NCBI GenBank assembly: GCA_950295325.1
Contig: OX485805.1
Span: 14,557,501 to 14,621,500, forward strand
From: Polytrichum commune
Lineage: Eukaryota; Streptophyta; Polytrichopsida; Polytrichales; Polytrichaceae
Reading direction: 5' to 3'
DNA length: 64,000 bases
The notes below the pieces were generated by a model. It saw only the letters and a list, made by a program, of their open reading frames with translations. It ran no database searches and was not told the DNA's origin. Positions 1 to 11,885 of the stretch are shown here, in pieces (position 1 is the stretch's first letter; each line of letters begins with the position of its first letter). Position numbers and translations under genes: made by a program.

Positions 1-2899
1 AGTCCGCGGAAACTATTGCGTCAAAACTGCCACCAACCACTTGATGTCAAAGTCTGAATGTACATGAAAAAGACATAAACAAAATTCAACTATCATGAAC
101 TCCAAAGAGGTTGAATGTTCTAAATCTAACTCTTTTGGAAAAAGAAAAGAAAATTTTATAATAGTGTTTCGAGATTAGGAGACTTTACTTGGACTGGGGC
201 AAGCCCGCTGCTGCTAGGTTGGCATCCACCTTAATCCTATCTGCACTTGAGGCCACTGCAATCTTCAGACCAGCCTCCTTACACTGCCATCCAAAAGTGA
301 ATTTAACCCATCAATAGCAAAATGCAATCTTCCTTCATCAGGTCCAGTTTCAAAAATGATTAAGCAAAATTCGAAGCATGACAAAATTTTGATAAGTTAG
401 GAGGCCAGTAGAGTTGTCCTCTAATTCAACATGCGTTTGGTCGGGATTTGGTTGTTTTGCATACAACACCTTCCATGTTTGATAAGTTTCCGGTGCATCC
501 ATGGAGGTAGTGTGGAGGTTTGGACAAAGAAAATTCTATATAAGTTAATTGAGGGTCAAACTCATTTTGACATGCCAAGAGGTGCTAAAATGAGTTTGGC
601 TCTCAATGACCAGAATAGGCTACTCTTCATTCAAATTCAAGCACTATCTCTGAGCATGCATCACAGGTGGAAAGAAATTCCTGATTTTATACGCAAAATA
701 ATCAATGGAAAATTATATGGAATCTACTCCAAACAGAAAGTCCCATTGAGTTTAAGGATAACTCTAATATCCAGAAAACAAAAGAATTTTTACTTGTATA
801 ATTTTAGCTCTTTGTGAACTATGAGAGTCCAAAAATTAGTGTTTTTTTCATAATAAATTCAACAATGATATGTTGCAATGTCTGATTTCTAAAATTAGAT
901 TATTTCTAGGGATACGGTACTTGGGTCCTCAGAACCTTGCACTTTTACCTATGCGGTAGTGCTATGGCAAAATGCTTTTCGACAAGACTTGTAACTTGCA
1001 ACAACAAAAACTGAATCCCAACAAATAATAAGACGAGAAGAATAATAAGCTTACCTTGAGAATGAGGTCCAACGCCCCAGGGTATCCCAGACCTGAATTA
1101 GGCTTGGCGTACTGTCACAACCAATGAAGTTGATGCTATCAGATTCCAGCATTACAATTTTATTTGAAATTCAGAACCTCTCTCACTTTGTAGCTTGAAT
1201 ACAAGTAACAGTTCTAGGGTGTACCTTATCTATGTAAATTTGAAAAAATCGCTTCTTCGCTACAATAACATCAAAATTTGGTACTGCAAATTTCTTTGCA
1301 ACTCCCCCCAAAAAGTTGGCCTCGCCTGCACCACGAGAAAAGCATATGCTTGATATCAATCTTTCAGAGTAATTTGTATTGAGATTGTACATGACCGATG
1401 CTAATATAATGTATGCTGATATGATCCATAGCTGAGTAGAATTAACAGTTTCCAGTTCAATTCAATCAGAATAGATGAGTCTTCTGTCATGTGCTAATTC
1501 TCCAAATTTAGGAGTTTCCTAATTTAGAGTGAGCAGTGTGGCAGACTCGAGCAAATCTAGAATTCAACCAATTTCTTCCGAAGCAGAAATCCATCAGAAC
1601 CCATCAGCTTAGGGATATGGAAAAATGTTGGTGTCCGGTTAAGAATCTTTGAACCCACAAAGATGGGTATATTTTATCCACAATCTCTAGCTGGGACGTA
1701 ATTACCTATGCTCTGCATTACTCAAGAGGTAAAATTAACCGCCACAATCGGCAGTTGAATTCAAAATCAACTGCTGGTGAATTCCAGAATTCAGCTGCTC
1801 TCGGCCATCTTAAAAATGCGCCTACCTCTCAACCCAGGGTCGAAATTTAGCTGAGAGTCGAAACTGCAAGACACAAATATGATGATCTAAAACATTTCCA
1901 CACTCAAAAATTGCTAACCGGTACCAATAAACGGAAATCCTCCGCAGTGACAGTGTACCCCATCCCTCGAAAAGCTAATTCCCAGCCTCCCATGAGCAAT
2001 CCAACCCACAAAGATGACTATATTCCTATCTTCAATATCGAGCTGGAATGTACTAACCACATATACTCTACATTACTCAAAAGGCACCATCAATATCATC
2101 ACTTAAAATACTCTCGACCATCTTAAAAATCCCCCTTACATCTCAAGTCGGGTTCGGAATTCAGATGAGCCGAAACTGCAAGAAAGGAGTATGATACTCT
2201 TAAAAAAGTTCACAGTCCAAAAAAAATTGGCTTTCCGGTGCCCACAATGGGCACAATGGGGATGAAATCTTCCGCAGTAACAATGTACCCAATCTCTATG
2301 AGAAACTCAATCCCGGATGGCTACCTTTCTATCTTCAATTTCAATTACATCGGTAAAAAATGAAGCATAATTGCCACTTAACATCCACCATCATCAATTG
2401 GAGCAATTCAAATGCTCTCGGTCATCTTGAAGATCCTCTACCTCTCAAGCCAGGGTCGAAATTCACCTCCAAAAAACATCCCACACAAGAAAATTTGCTT
2501 ACCGGTGCCCATAAAGGGAATGAAATCTTCCGCAACGACAGTGAACCCCATCTCTTTGAAAAGCTCAATCCCAGCCTCCCGTGAGCAATGCTCGCTATCA
2601 CAAAGCACACCATCCATGTCGAACAACACTCCACGCACAATGCCACCAACATTGCCGCTCTGTCCCTCCTGCTGTTGCGCCATCGCCTTCACTATCCTTG
2701 CTGTTCCTGCTGAAACAACATTCAAGTCCATCTTCAACCCCGCATTCAAATTGAGGCCTGAATCGGCCCCGGTTTGGGCCAAATTTGGAGATGTGAGAAC
2801 GCGCGGGCCCAGGGCGCTGCAGGTCGGTCCCGCGCGCGCCACGGAGCGTGCAGTGGGCGCGCAGGCAGCGGTGGCGGCTGCGCGAGCGGCCATTGCCAT
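1..2899 (-). CDS. SOQ1: SOQ1-like HAD phosphatase, N-terminal five exons (partial)
   Basis: Exons on the minus strand are 2503-2899, 1225-1325, 1055-1111, 189-283 and 1-26 (cut by the window edge). All junctions are GT-AG and the phases join without error. The chosen ATG (2899) opens an Ala/Arg-rich, acid-poor leader of about 60-70 residues, as expected of a chloroplast transit peptide. Exon 1 then carries the HAD motif I, GVLFDMDGVLCDSE, followed by a segment ending FMGTG. Exon 2 gives GEANFLGGVAKKF and exon 4 gives VASSADRIKVDANL, the HAD motif II region. This order matches the stromal HAD domain of SUPPRESSOR OF QUENCHING 1. The full protein normally continues with a membrane helix, a lumenal thioredoxin-like domain and an NHL propeller, all expected left of position 1. 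In Arabidopsis SOQ1 limits a slow form of non-photochemical quenching. Both nucleophile Asp residues of DMDGV are present, so nothing seen here suggests a dead gene. Confidence 0.88.
284..1054. other. SOQ1 intron 3, nothing recognised
   Basis: This 771-bp intron (GT at 1053-1054 side, AG at 284 side on the minus strand) is AT-rich. A 128-codon open frame on the plus strand (431-817) has no recognisable domain and is taken as chance. Confidence 0.5.
1735..2590 (-). repeat. Tandem triplication of exon-1 end plus flanking intron in SOQ1
   Basis: Three diverged units start their exon-like part near 1914, 2233 and 2499 (spacings about 320 and 266 bp). Only the unit at 2499-2590 is the functional exon-1 end with a good donor (CCG|GTAAGC). 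The copy at about 2233-2320 has the donor GT changed to GA. The copy at about 1914-1998 keeps GT but carries small deletions that break the frame. The flanking intron parts also repeat: compare 1795-1870, 2110-2190 and 2425-2470, which share a CTCGGCCATCTT-like stretch and a GGGTCGAAATT-like stretch. Both extra copies lie inside intron 1, so they are pseudo-exons. Confidence 0.8.
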
Positions 2900-3002
2900 G
2901 GCCAGAGGGAGGAATTGAGTGATTTGGTAGCGAACAATGTCTGGATTGCGAGAAGATTGAGGTTGTATGTGCTTGGGTTTGAGGCTCCCAAGACTCGTGG
3001 TG

Positions 3003-3050
3003 GTGTGACCATCATCATCATCATCTTCATCTCGATCTTCATCTTCTCTT
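3003..3050. repeat. ATC/TTC trinucleotide run in SOQ1 5' leader
   Basis: Short CATCATCATCAT-type and TTCATCTTC-type runs lie about 110-150 bp upstream of the SOQ1 start codon, so probably in the 5' untranslated region. I see no convincing TATA box upstream of it on the minus strand. Confidence 0.55.
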
Positions 3051-4269
3051 TCTAGGCTTCTTCCCTTTCTAGCTTTCTAATAGCAAGTCTTTTTCCAACT
3101 ATAGATCTAATATTTTTTGTAGAAACATAGGAGAAAGATGGAATAGGTATAGCATAAATTCTTGGTTATAGCCGTTTTTCCATTACATGAGATAGATCTA
3201 GCAGCATACAATCTAGCACCACTATTCGAGGACGTGGAGATATTGTTGTATTTATTAGGAAATCTATTTGCACATGGGTCTCACATCTTCCCTCTTCTCA
3301 CACAAACACACATATATGAATTAAGATCCACAAGGATATAGGTCTCTCCACGAATATAGATAGATAGATAGATTGATAGATTGATGTCATTCTCCACCCT
3401 CTAGTGCCAAAAACTACAAATCTACAAACACAAATCCCTACACTCTTGTTTTCACCGAGTTTGTTTATGATTAATCTTTAGGGAAAGTTTTTCTAGTATG
3501 AGATTTTTATGCTCGAACAATCTCTCCAAGGACAAGACCTCCATCTTGACGACAATGGCATCAACCTCATAGAGGTCCCCAACCCCATGGCTTGAGAGAA
3601 TTCAACGACAAATTTGATCATTACAATGCATTCAGTCGATTTTTAATAAACAATTTGTCATTTTCCGTCTCTGCTATTCCTATTGGAGTAGACAAGCAAT
3701 GTCGAATTTTCACTTGTTTCTCTAGTATGGACCGGGCTAGTGTATTTGACTACCCCATAAGTGAACTTAACTCCCTTTGTAACTCTATCTCCGATTTCTC
3801 CATATGTAATAAACAACCCGATTCTAACCATTGCCCCCTCTTCTTTAAAAAAAAAAGGTCATATTGTAGGATCGAGGCTTCCAACCCCGTTTAGTCAAGG
3901 ACAAGTTCTTTGTCCCAATCCTAAGAAAGAAAACCAATATGTTGTCAACATCAAACATGAACTCAGATAGATAGAAACTCTAGTCCCTTTTTAGCAAGGG
4001 GCCGGCGTGAATAAAGTGTCCATTCGTAATGCCAATGACCCGATGCCCACTGGACAAGGGGACATTGGGACAATACTACTCTCCCCTTTCGAGGATGGAC
4101 ACTATAGTGACACACTATACTAGTTCCTAGCTAGCCACTAGTGCCTTGAAGATACCAGACATGGTATCCCCCCAAAGGGCTTTGAGGTACCCATACAACA
4201 AGGTCCAAGGACCCCCCACCAAAGTTGGGTGGACTAAGGTGGCTACAAACATGAACTCACTTATGTACA
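3051..4269. other. Upstream region of SOQ1 and unassigned sequence
   Basis: This stretch should contain the SOQ1 promoter in its first part. A GATA-type microsatellite lies at about 3354-3384. A 100-codon open frame at 3592-3894 has no recognisable domain. It could be the degraded upstream part of the LINE that follows, but I cannot show this. Confidence 0.4.
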
Positions 4270-6720
4270 AGGTGACACGTACACTTCATTAGACGACCAC
4301 GCTCAACCATGGTTACACTTGATACTACACACAACTCAACCTATTTTCTTTAAAAACCTAGTGGCAAACAATGAGGCAGACCATCCAACACATGGTTTGA
4401 TAGTGATTATCGAGAGGCTTGGTGAAACTTCCATATGGTGTTAAACTCTAGTCACTTGAACAATACCTCCATAATGGCTTTCAAAAAATACCGCATGATA
4501 ATCTAGTACAAGAAGCGCTCTTACCTGGAGCACAGACAAAGGAACTACTCAAAAGTGACCCCAAATTATTTTGGAAAAGCTTGAAAAAAAAAGATGATCC
4601 AACCCTCCCATTTACACCACAAGAAAGCAGTATGTTATTGCACAATACTATACACCTCAGGACAAAACATCATTGATGATTTTGTTCCAAACATTCAACT
4701 TCTTGATGTTTTTACAATAGAGGAAATATGGGCCCATATTAAAGATTTAGCAAATCACATTGCTTTTGATTTCCATGGGTTAAAACTGGAGTTTCTAAAA
4801 TAGGTCGCAAATTATTTGTGTGAACCAATCATATTCCTATTTAATTTCATGGCTAAAGAGGGTTTCCCAACTTCATGGACTATCAACATCATTCAAATGA
4901 TTTTCAAATCTAGTGAAAGACACTCCCCAGGGAACTATAGGACCATAATGCTCGGAATAATCTTTGACAAACTTTATGGCTATGTTTTGAAGAAAATAAT
5001 TAGTCGATGGGCAGATTTCAAAGGGGGCAGAGCAAGAGGACAAGCAAGTTTCAAGGAAGCAAGATCTACTTTGGACCACATCCTCACATTACATACTTTA
5101 ATCAAACAAGAAGTATTTGCATGTTGATGTCTTTATTCTTGTTTTGTTGATTTAAAAAAGCTTTTGACACAATCCTGCATGACAAGCTTTGGGCGCACCT
5201 CCAATGATTAGGTGTACCACCTCATTTACAACATGTTGTGAAAGTCATGTACACCGCAGTCTATGCAGAAGTTCGAATAAATGGTGACACGCATGGTGAC
5301 ATAATGTCCAACATTGGTGTTAAACAAAGATGTCCCCTCTTCCCACGCTATTTGGCTTTTACATTGATGAACTTGAAACATATTTGGACGAGATCGATAG
5401 AGAATCTCCGTTTTATTTAACACTGTGATTACCATTCTTCTTATGTTGATAATGTTGTCCTACTCTCTAAATTTGGACGAGGCCTACAAAGACTTTTGAA
5501 CAAGCTATATGAGTTGTGCACCTCTTCTAGCCTTGAAGTCAATTTATCTAAGAATAAAATCATGATATTTTGGCTGCAACAAAAGGAAATTAAACCAAGA
5601 GGCATGTTACCTAAACAAGGACCCAATTGAGATAATTTGTGAATACAAATACCTAGGGATTGATTTTTATTCACATAGATACTTTGATCCATCTAGTAAA
5701 AGATAAAGAAGCAAGCATGAAAGCGTTGATTGGCACTTTAAGGAAAGAAGCAACAGTCAAAGTTATAAGTTGGGAAGTCAATCCCATCTATTCAAGGCTT
5801 TGGTGCTTCCAACTATCACATATGGAACTGAAATTTGGGTAGGTGACTCTCATTGGAAGGTTTTTGAGAAGGGCATGAAGATGCATATGATGTCTCACGT
5901 CAAAGTGCATTCTTTGACAACCTATCATATTTTGATTGCCGAATTTGGAGAATTTCCCATAGAATTACACACTCTCAAGCTCACTATAGGCTTTCAATAA
6001 CGGCGACATCTCTCCACTCTTGGTTAGTCAATAAAGCAGCCTCACTTTCTGGACACTTGGCCAACACATGGATTTTAACACCTAGCACAAATCGACAACC
6101 ATGTGGAAGACATCATAGGGTCTATCTCACTAGGACACCCATGACAACCCAAACGCATCTAAAATAACATATGATGATATCAAGGAGGCCTTTATTGCGA
6201 AAGAGTGGAACTCTTTCCATCTCCCAAGGAAGAAACTAGATTAACTCCACCTCAAGGATTTTCTCAAGTATGAATGTAAATTGTACTTGAAGCGACTATT
6301 GACACCACCACAACGCAAGATCATTGTTGGTTACTGCACCTCAAACCATAGATTAGTTGTTGAAACTTGACAATGGTCAACTATCCTTGTCTCTAAAGAT
6401 ACTAGACTACGCCACATTTGCTCCTATAATGCGGTTGAAAATAAAGCACATTTCATGTTGGAATGTCCCCTATATATGCCCACTAGAGATAAATTTCCAT
6501 CATTATTTGAGAATGTAGTCCCAGGGAGCCTCGAGTCTTTCTTTCAATTGATGCCAAGTTGATATTAGCCTCTATCTCATAGAGGCTACTAAGTACACCC
6601 TACCACTCAAGAGAATTAGTTGGTTTGAAACCATCATGATGAAGTTTTAGTCCCATTAGCCTTTTCAGCTTTTGGGACTTCAAAGTCAATTTCATTTCAA
6701 TAAGCTTTTCTCGTCCTTTT
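4270..6720 (+). mobile_element. Degenerate LINE (non-LTR retrotransposon) ORF2 remnant
   Basis: Broken frames read as a LINE reverse transcriptase. At 4816-5127 the N-terminal RT segment is clear, with PGNYRTIMLG and RARGQASFKEARSTLDHIL. Near 5140-5180 FVDLKKAFDTI gives the first catalytic Asp block. At about 5310 GVKQRCPLFP corresponds to the usual GVKQGCPLSP. At about 5435-5460 YVDNVVLLS stands where an active enzyme has YADD, so the catalytic pair is lost. After the RT, KYLGIDF and LPTITYGTEIW (to 6000) and a terminal ECPLY block (about 6460) follow in order, as in plant LINEs. Many stops and frameshifts interrupt the frame. The 5' limit is uncertain because no endonuclease domain could be recognised. 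No flanking target duplication was found. Confidence 0.85.
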
Positions 6721-6744
6721 TTCTAATAAGTGTTTGTGTGTCAT

Positions 6745-7007
6745 TGGAGTTATCCGTAAACTCCCTCAAAGAGAGATGAAACTGTGGATTTAATCGTTCT
6801 TTGAGAAAACTTTTCATTCAAAGCTCGCAAGCTTGTCGTACATTGGACCTTATTTTGAAAGTTGAATTAAACGTCATGACGCCACTCTTTGTGCATGGTA
6901 ATTTAAGCATTAAGAAAACTTGGGTGACTTTGTGATAATTTTCATAAACTCAAGGTTTGGGGCTAAACCCATGGTTTCATCTCCCTTAATGTACAAATAA
7001 CTCTATT
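6745..7007 (+). repeat. MITE family M1, copy 1
   Basis: The ends are imperfect inverted repeats: GGAGTTATCCGTAAACTCCC on the left, and on the right the complement of AGTTATTTGTACATTAAGGG. Both continue into an AGATGAAAC motif. Two further copies lie at 7391-7812 and 11886-12873. The internal phrase CACTCTTTGTG..ATGGT..TTTAAGCA also recurs at about 48870-48910, marking a fragment there. Confidence 0.65.
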
Positions 7008-7390
7008 GGATAGTGTTAGAATGACTATCCTAGTCTCATCCAATGTCAAATACTTATCCCTTAAAGTCTAGTGACCCTACCATACAACTACAAATGTTGT
7101 ATATTTTGAAGAGGTCCTCCATACATGTACATAATTACGAGTTATAATTTGTGTAGCATATGTATGTGTAGTATACCCCTTTTGTGCACTCACACATACT
7201 CACACATGTGATGAAAGGTGCACCCCGAAGGATATAGCCATCTTTTGGGCAAAGTCGAACGTCTCCCCTTCATTTCACGAAAATTGGATATTTTAGGACC
7301 ATTTGAAGACTCCTTAACCATTATAAACTGTCAAGAGCGGGCAAAACTCCCTACCAAACATGAGCCTTTTTAAGAGACTTCAATGGTACC

Positions 7391-7812
7391 TAGAGTTATC
7401 TGTAAAGTCCATCAAAGAGGGACAAAAATGTGGGTTTGATTGTTCTTTGAGAAAACTTTGTATTGAGAACTTAGTAGCTTGTCCCATATTGAAGCCTATT
7501 TTGAATGTTGGATGAAACTTTTGGAACCTCCTCTTTTCACCTCTCAAACTTTGTGAGAATTTTAAGATCCAAAATAGGGAATGTGTATGGGACCTATTGT
7601 CATGAATTTCGGGTTAGCCAATGCAAGGCTAGCTTGTATCACCCATCCTAGTAAGACAAGCTAGAAAGCTTGTTTTTAATAGCTTGACACCACTCTTTGT
7701 GTATGATCATTTAAGCACAAAATAAACTTGGTTAACTTTATATTAGTTCTTATAAACTTAAGGTTTGAGACTAAACCCATGGTTTCATCTACTTTACTTT
7801 ATAAATAACACT
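7391..7812 (+). repeat. MITE family M1, copy 2
   Basis: This is the same family as 6745-7007 in the same orientation, but about 160 bp longer. The left end begins TAGAGTTATCTGTAAAG and the right end is ATGGTTTCATCTACTTTAC, matching copy 1 with substitutions. It abuts the ~1.6 kb repeat that starts near 7995. Confidence 0.6.
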
Positions 7813-7994
7813 ACTTTATTGGTCACATACTCCCAATGCTTTAAAAAAAATAGTGATCTATCATTGATTTGTGATTCCATGATTACAAAGTAATCATCCA
7901 CTTTTTCTACATAAAGCCTTCAACAAAATCCAGAAATGAAAAATTAAAAAGGATGATGTCACCATATTTTGTGTGAATAACAGCCAGAAAAATT

Positions 7995-9515
7995 CTTGCT
8001 TTGTTGCTGCAATCTTTGGGTCCTTTACACATAAAACAAAGGGCCGTAAAGAAAAAATCATTCAAGATTTCTTGTGGTCATAGTCAGTTGTTTGAAGACC
8101 ATGATCAAAGGAAATTCACATCAGTTTATAAAGGCCTTGGTCATGAGACATAATGTAAGGATAAAAAACCACTGGATAGAAATTTTATTTTATTTTTCTA
8201 ATTTTGACTCGGTCACCTTCACTTTTTGCTAAGACAACCTGTTTGGGTATTCTTACCACAAAATCCAAAACTAGTATTTAGGTATTTTCAAACATTTCTT
8301 GGACATTTTGGCCAAGTCCAAACAAATTGGTGTTTGACATCATCATCCAAATCCCTCAATATTTTGACTTCTTCCCACAACTTTTTGGTTGTGCGTCATG
8401 TGTGATTTCTATTGGTTGTATAACATGCACAAGCATGGTCAAGTACACAACTTCATTACCTTACATAGGTTTTAGTGAAAGTGATTCAAAACTATATACT
8501 AACTTTGAATTTTGTGAAGGAAAATTTCAAAAACATTTAAAAAACACGTTGAGCTACAAAGCCAAGCAATTTATGTTGACAAAAAAAATGAAAAAAATGA
8601 AATTATTTTGACGATGGTGCAAGTAGGTATATTTAGCACATAATTGTTTAAATTTTATTTAAAACATGATAGAATTACATAAATTTGAAAAAAAATTCTA
8701 CAATTTTTGTAATGTTGCCCTCAACTTCATAAAGAATTCAAGGAATATGAAAAAAAAATTGTAACAAACCTCTCACAAGTTTATCACCAACTTCCACACT
8801 AACACATATCAATCAAAACAATCTTAAACCAAGTAGGTCTTGGTTTAAGATTGTTTTGATTGATACGTGTTAGTGTGGAAGTTGGTGATAAACTTGTGAG
8901 AGGTTTGTTACACAAATCCTTCAAAATATTTAAGATCATGAAATCTACATCCAGAACCATTATGATATTTAATCAAGAACTTTTGAGCAATATTATTAAT
9001 GATAATTTTTGAAGATCTCATCTTGATATTTTATATTTGAGTACTAAACACAATAATAGAGGGCACCATGAAAAAGAAATCGAATGTGAACAACACTTTG
9101 CTACAACTTTTATGCCTTTGACCAGATACTTTATGGTTTTAGTATACGGGAGCATTTTTTTCCACATACTTGATTGTGCTTGCTCCCAATATGCATTTAT
9201 AACCATATAGTTGTGTGTTTGCAATATGCTTTTGTTTGTGTGAAAAAATCTAGAATTACCTAAACACCAATTCCAAGCACTTAACATTATCCATTTATGG
9301 ACATTTAGGAATCCATGTCAAAAGAAATAACTTAGAAGTGACATAAATCATTCATTTTATGACATGCTCACCCATGATCACTTTTGTTTTTGATAACCTT
9401 GTATAAAACAAAGTGGGACTGCCACTCATATCTCGATCAATGAGAGGATTTTGAAACCAATGGCCATGGTCATTGGTCACTAGTGTAAACCGGCCCTTTA
9501 AATTGCAATTGCAGA
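7995..9515 (+). repeat. Interspersed ~1.6 kb repeat R1, copy 1
   Basis: This block matches the reverse complement of 16855-18545 along its length. Examples are the phrases around TTCTTGTGGTCATAG (8074 against 18455) and GGACATTTTGGCCAA (8302 against 18165). A third, shorter copy lies near 19640-19870. The right edge ends in GTGTAAACCGGCCC, which resembles the inverted-repeat ends of the PIF-like elements described below, so R1 may itself be a large non-autonomous DNA transposon. It has no coding region that I can recognise. Confidence 0.7.
8761..8911. mobile_element. Near-perfect 73-bp-arm fold-back element
   Basis: The left arm is 8761-8833, the loop is five bases (8834-8838) and the right arm is 8839-8911. 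The arms differ at one position only, an A:C mismatch in a plus transcript or a G:U pair in a minus transcript. The corresponding place in the inverted R1 copy (near 17715-17735) lacks it: the flanks join as ..GGAATATGAAACAAATCC.. there, read on the minus strand. So the hairpin was inserted after the R1 duplication. It carries no gene. Confidence 0.85.
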
Positions 9516-9582
9516 TACAAGAGAAATCCTACTAACTCTAAAACCCAAGTTGAGAGTCACTGCTATGTTAACAACAAAAACT

Positions 9583-9775
9583 ACACTAAATATTATATTT
9601 AGTGTAACATGCTAGTTTATGCCATTGTCATAGCTTTTCTGATGACACTTTTAATGAAGAAGTTTACCAGTACTGTCATGGATGATTTAGGCTTGAATGA
9701 GGTTCTTTCAGTTCGAGGTTCTAGATCTTCTTGAAAAAGTCCCTGATGAACCACTCGTTTGATCAATTAATTGAA
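9583..9775 (-). repeat. MITE family ACACTAAATA, truncated copy
   Basis: It starts with the palindromic end ACACTAAATATTATATTTAG and continues as the reverse complement of the 3' part of the copy at 16384-16763, up to about 9690-9775. It then loses similarity, so one end is missing. Confidence 0.6.
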
Positions 9776-9791
9776 TGAATATGATGAATGG

Positions 9792-10186
9792 TACACTAAA
9801 TATTGTATTTAGTGTCATATGGTATTTTACGTCACTATGGTAACTTCTCTAATGACACTTCTTGTGAATTAGTTAAAAGTGATGTCATGGATGATCAAAT
9901 TTACATGAAATTTGTGTCGATTATTGAAGCAAATTTGGTATCATCTGCATCCTAACATATTTTTCAATGCAATGTTCTCACGGATGATTGAAATTTGGAT
10001 GGAAAATCACTTAGTAAGTGACAGTAATTGCAACATTGTATTCCTATAATTCTCAAATTCTTTTACAAGGATGACGGATAGTGTTAGGTTTACATTTGGT
10101 GTTGGTGACACCACACGGGTGATTCACGATTACTAATGAGCAAGATAAGTAGAATCGGTCACACCAAATACAATATTTTAGTGTAG
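9792..10186 (-). repeat. MITE family ACACTAAATA, full-length copy
   Basis: Both ends carry a short palindrome: ACACTAAATATTGTATTTAG at the left, and ACACCAAATACAATATTTTA at the right. Internal landmarks shared with other copies, read here in reverse orientation, include CATGGATGAT, GATTGAAATTTGGATGGAAA, AGTGACAGTAATTGCAACA and GTTGGTGACAC. Related copies are at 15343-15867, 16384-16763, 43787-44118 and 49799-50113. Confidence 0.75.
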
Positions 10187-10341
10187 TCTTCTCCTGTCGA
10201 ATTATCTGAGATGAAGTTCATCATCCTACTGATCATGTTGAATAATTGGAAAACCGTGATATTCCATTGCATCCACCTCAGACAAAGTCCTCAATAATTC
10301 ATCACTGAGCAACACATATAATTGAAGTCAACTTCATGTCA

Positions 10342-11151
10342 TCAGACTCGTCTAAAACCCTGATGGGATCCAATCCACCACTGGTCAGCAATAATCAAGC
10401 TCCCAGTAGAGTAGTATTGTGACAGGTTACACAATGCCTGCCCTAGCCTGGCAGCATTTTCCCTGTGTCTTTGAATTAGTTCACGAAAGCAATGAGACAA
10501 TAAGTTATGTGGGATGGCTCTGGCTTCAGCAATAGCCACTGCACCCTCGTGCCAAATTAACTAAAATTGGCCATGCACCACTTCCCACACCAGCTTTCTC
10601 ACTCAAGAGAGACACTAACTTAGAGTGGGATCCGGAAGGTGGCACAGCCTTTGGGGAATCAAGTCCAACAGGAGCTGGGATTGCAGTTTCATTGTCTCCG
10701 TTCAGTACCCATCGAGAATGGGATCCAAGGCACCAGCAGCGATAATAGTCAAGCTCCTGTTACCCCATGAGACATTACGTGCTGCACTAAGGCCGGCATT
10801 TTGCTGTTTCATCGAATCTGTTGATGAAAGAAGAGCGAGAGAGAGAGAGAGACAAGATGTGGGAAGGCGAGCTCCAGCTTCAGTAATGGCCCGATCGAAC
10901 TTCATGACATAACCTTGCCAAAACTTCTACAATACCTAATGCATCATCTACAACACCTGCTTCATCCTCACTCAATAGCAACACTAGAATGGGAACAAAC
11001 CCTGCTGATATAACGTGAGCCCTACTATCAGCGTCAAGAGCTACATTGATGACCAACACCTCCAGTGCATCATTCTGTTTGCCTTGCTGGCCTTATTTGA
11101 ATTGCAACAAGAGTCAGATCGATCTCCAGCCAATCTCTTGTATTCTTCCTC
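10342..11151 (-). pseudogene. Armadillo-repeat protein fragment, broken (U-box/ARM type?)
   Basis: Reading the minus strand from about 11100 downward gives DADSRAHVISAGFVPILVLL, followed by LSEDEAGVVDDALGIVEVLA, a typical armadillo-repeat pattern. A one-base shift near 10895 then opens ITEAGARLPT, NAGLSAARNVSWGNRSLTII and AAGALDPILDG (to about 10702). After a further break, VAIAEARAIPHNLLSHCF follows at about 10535. Repeats of this kind, with the IxxAGAxPxLxxLL logic, occur in plant U-box E3 ligases and other ARM proteins. No U-box is visible. The upstream side is cut exactly by the TAA-flanked MITE at 11156. Frameshifts and stops make it a pseudogene. Confidence 0.6.
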
Positions 11152-11155
11152 CTAA

Positions 11156-11627
11156 GGGCGGCTTTATACACGGCCTGGGGCCAGCCGGAGCACCGGCCCG
11201 ATTGAGCCCTCAATCCGGCCCCACTTTATGAACTTTTTCGAACCTTAATCGTTGCCTTATTAGTCTAATGCAATCATATTTGTGTTAATTGTTGTGTTGT
11301 TAGAAGAGTGGAGTGAAGAGGAGAGGAAAATAATTTACCCCGGGAGTGATTGACGGACAAGATGAGCTCAATCTAACGAAGGAGCCCAATCGGGCCCTAG
11401 AATGGAGTTCGGGATGAGGAAAAGCTCGTCCCGAACTCTCATCTAGGGCCCGATGGTTTGGCGCCAAAATTGTGCCACCTAGGATGCCACATGGGATGAG
11501 TGAGTGTTCAGGCCGGCCCCAAGTATAAAGCCCTTGGGCCCGATTTGATGAAATCGAGTGATCCTATTGGCCCAAATTTTGAGAGTTCCGGCCAGCCCTC
11601 AATCCGACCCCAAGTATAAAGTGGCCC
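11156..11627. mobile_element. PIF/Harbinger-like MITE with TAA target duplication
   Basis: The terminal inverted repeats begin GGGCGGCTTTATACACGG on the left and, on the opposite strand, GGGCCACTTTATACTTGG on the right. The trinucleotide TAA flanks both ends (11153-11155 and 11628-11630), the usual target duplication of PIF/Harbinger elements. It is 472 bp long with no coding frame. It sits at the edge of the ARM-repeat pseudogene. Confidence 0.8.
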
Positions 11628-11885
11628 TAAAGGCTATAAAGTACCAAGTAACATTCTATTTGGTCAAAGATTGTGAGGCATTGATAGTTGATTTCTTTTA
11701 GAGGGATAACTTGCATAACATTACTCAATGTTCAATTCTCATTTTGCGGGCCCTCAAAATATAACAGTCAGGTGCTCAAAAAGCTACGTAAAGAAACTTA
11801 ATGTCAAACCGAGCTCTCAACATCCCATTGTTATATTATGAGGGCCCACATTGCTGAGATATGTTATGTGAAACTTGGGCCACAA

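Noticed and set aside
2412-2918. 168-codon plus-strand frame across SOQ1 exon 1
   Set aside because: It is antisense to the clearly conserved HAD motif exon and reflects its GC-rich codons.
9583-10186. Two adjacent similar repeats taken as a CRISPR-like or satellite array
   Set aside because: The units are separate transposon copies of different length, with no regular spacers.
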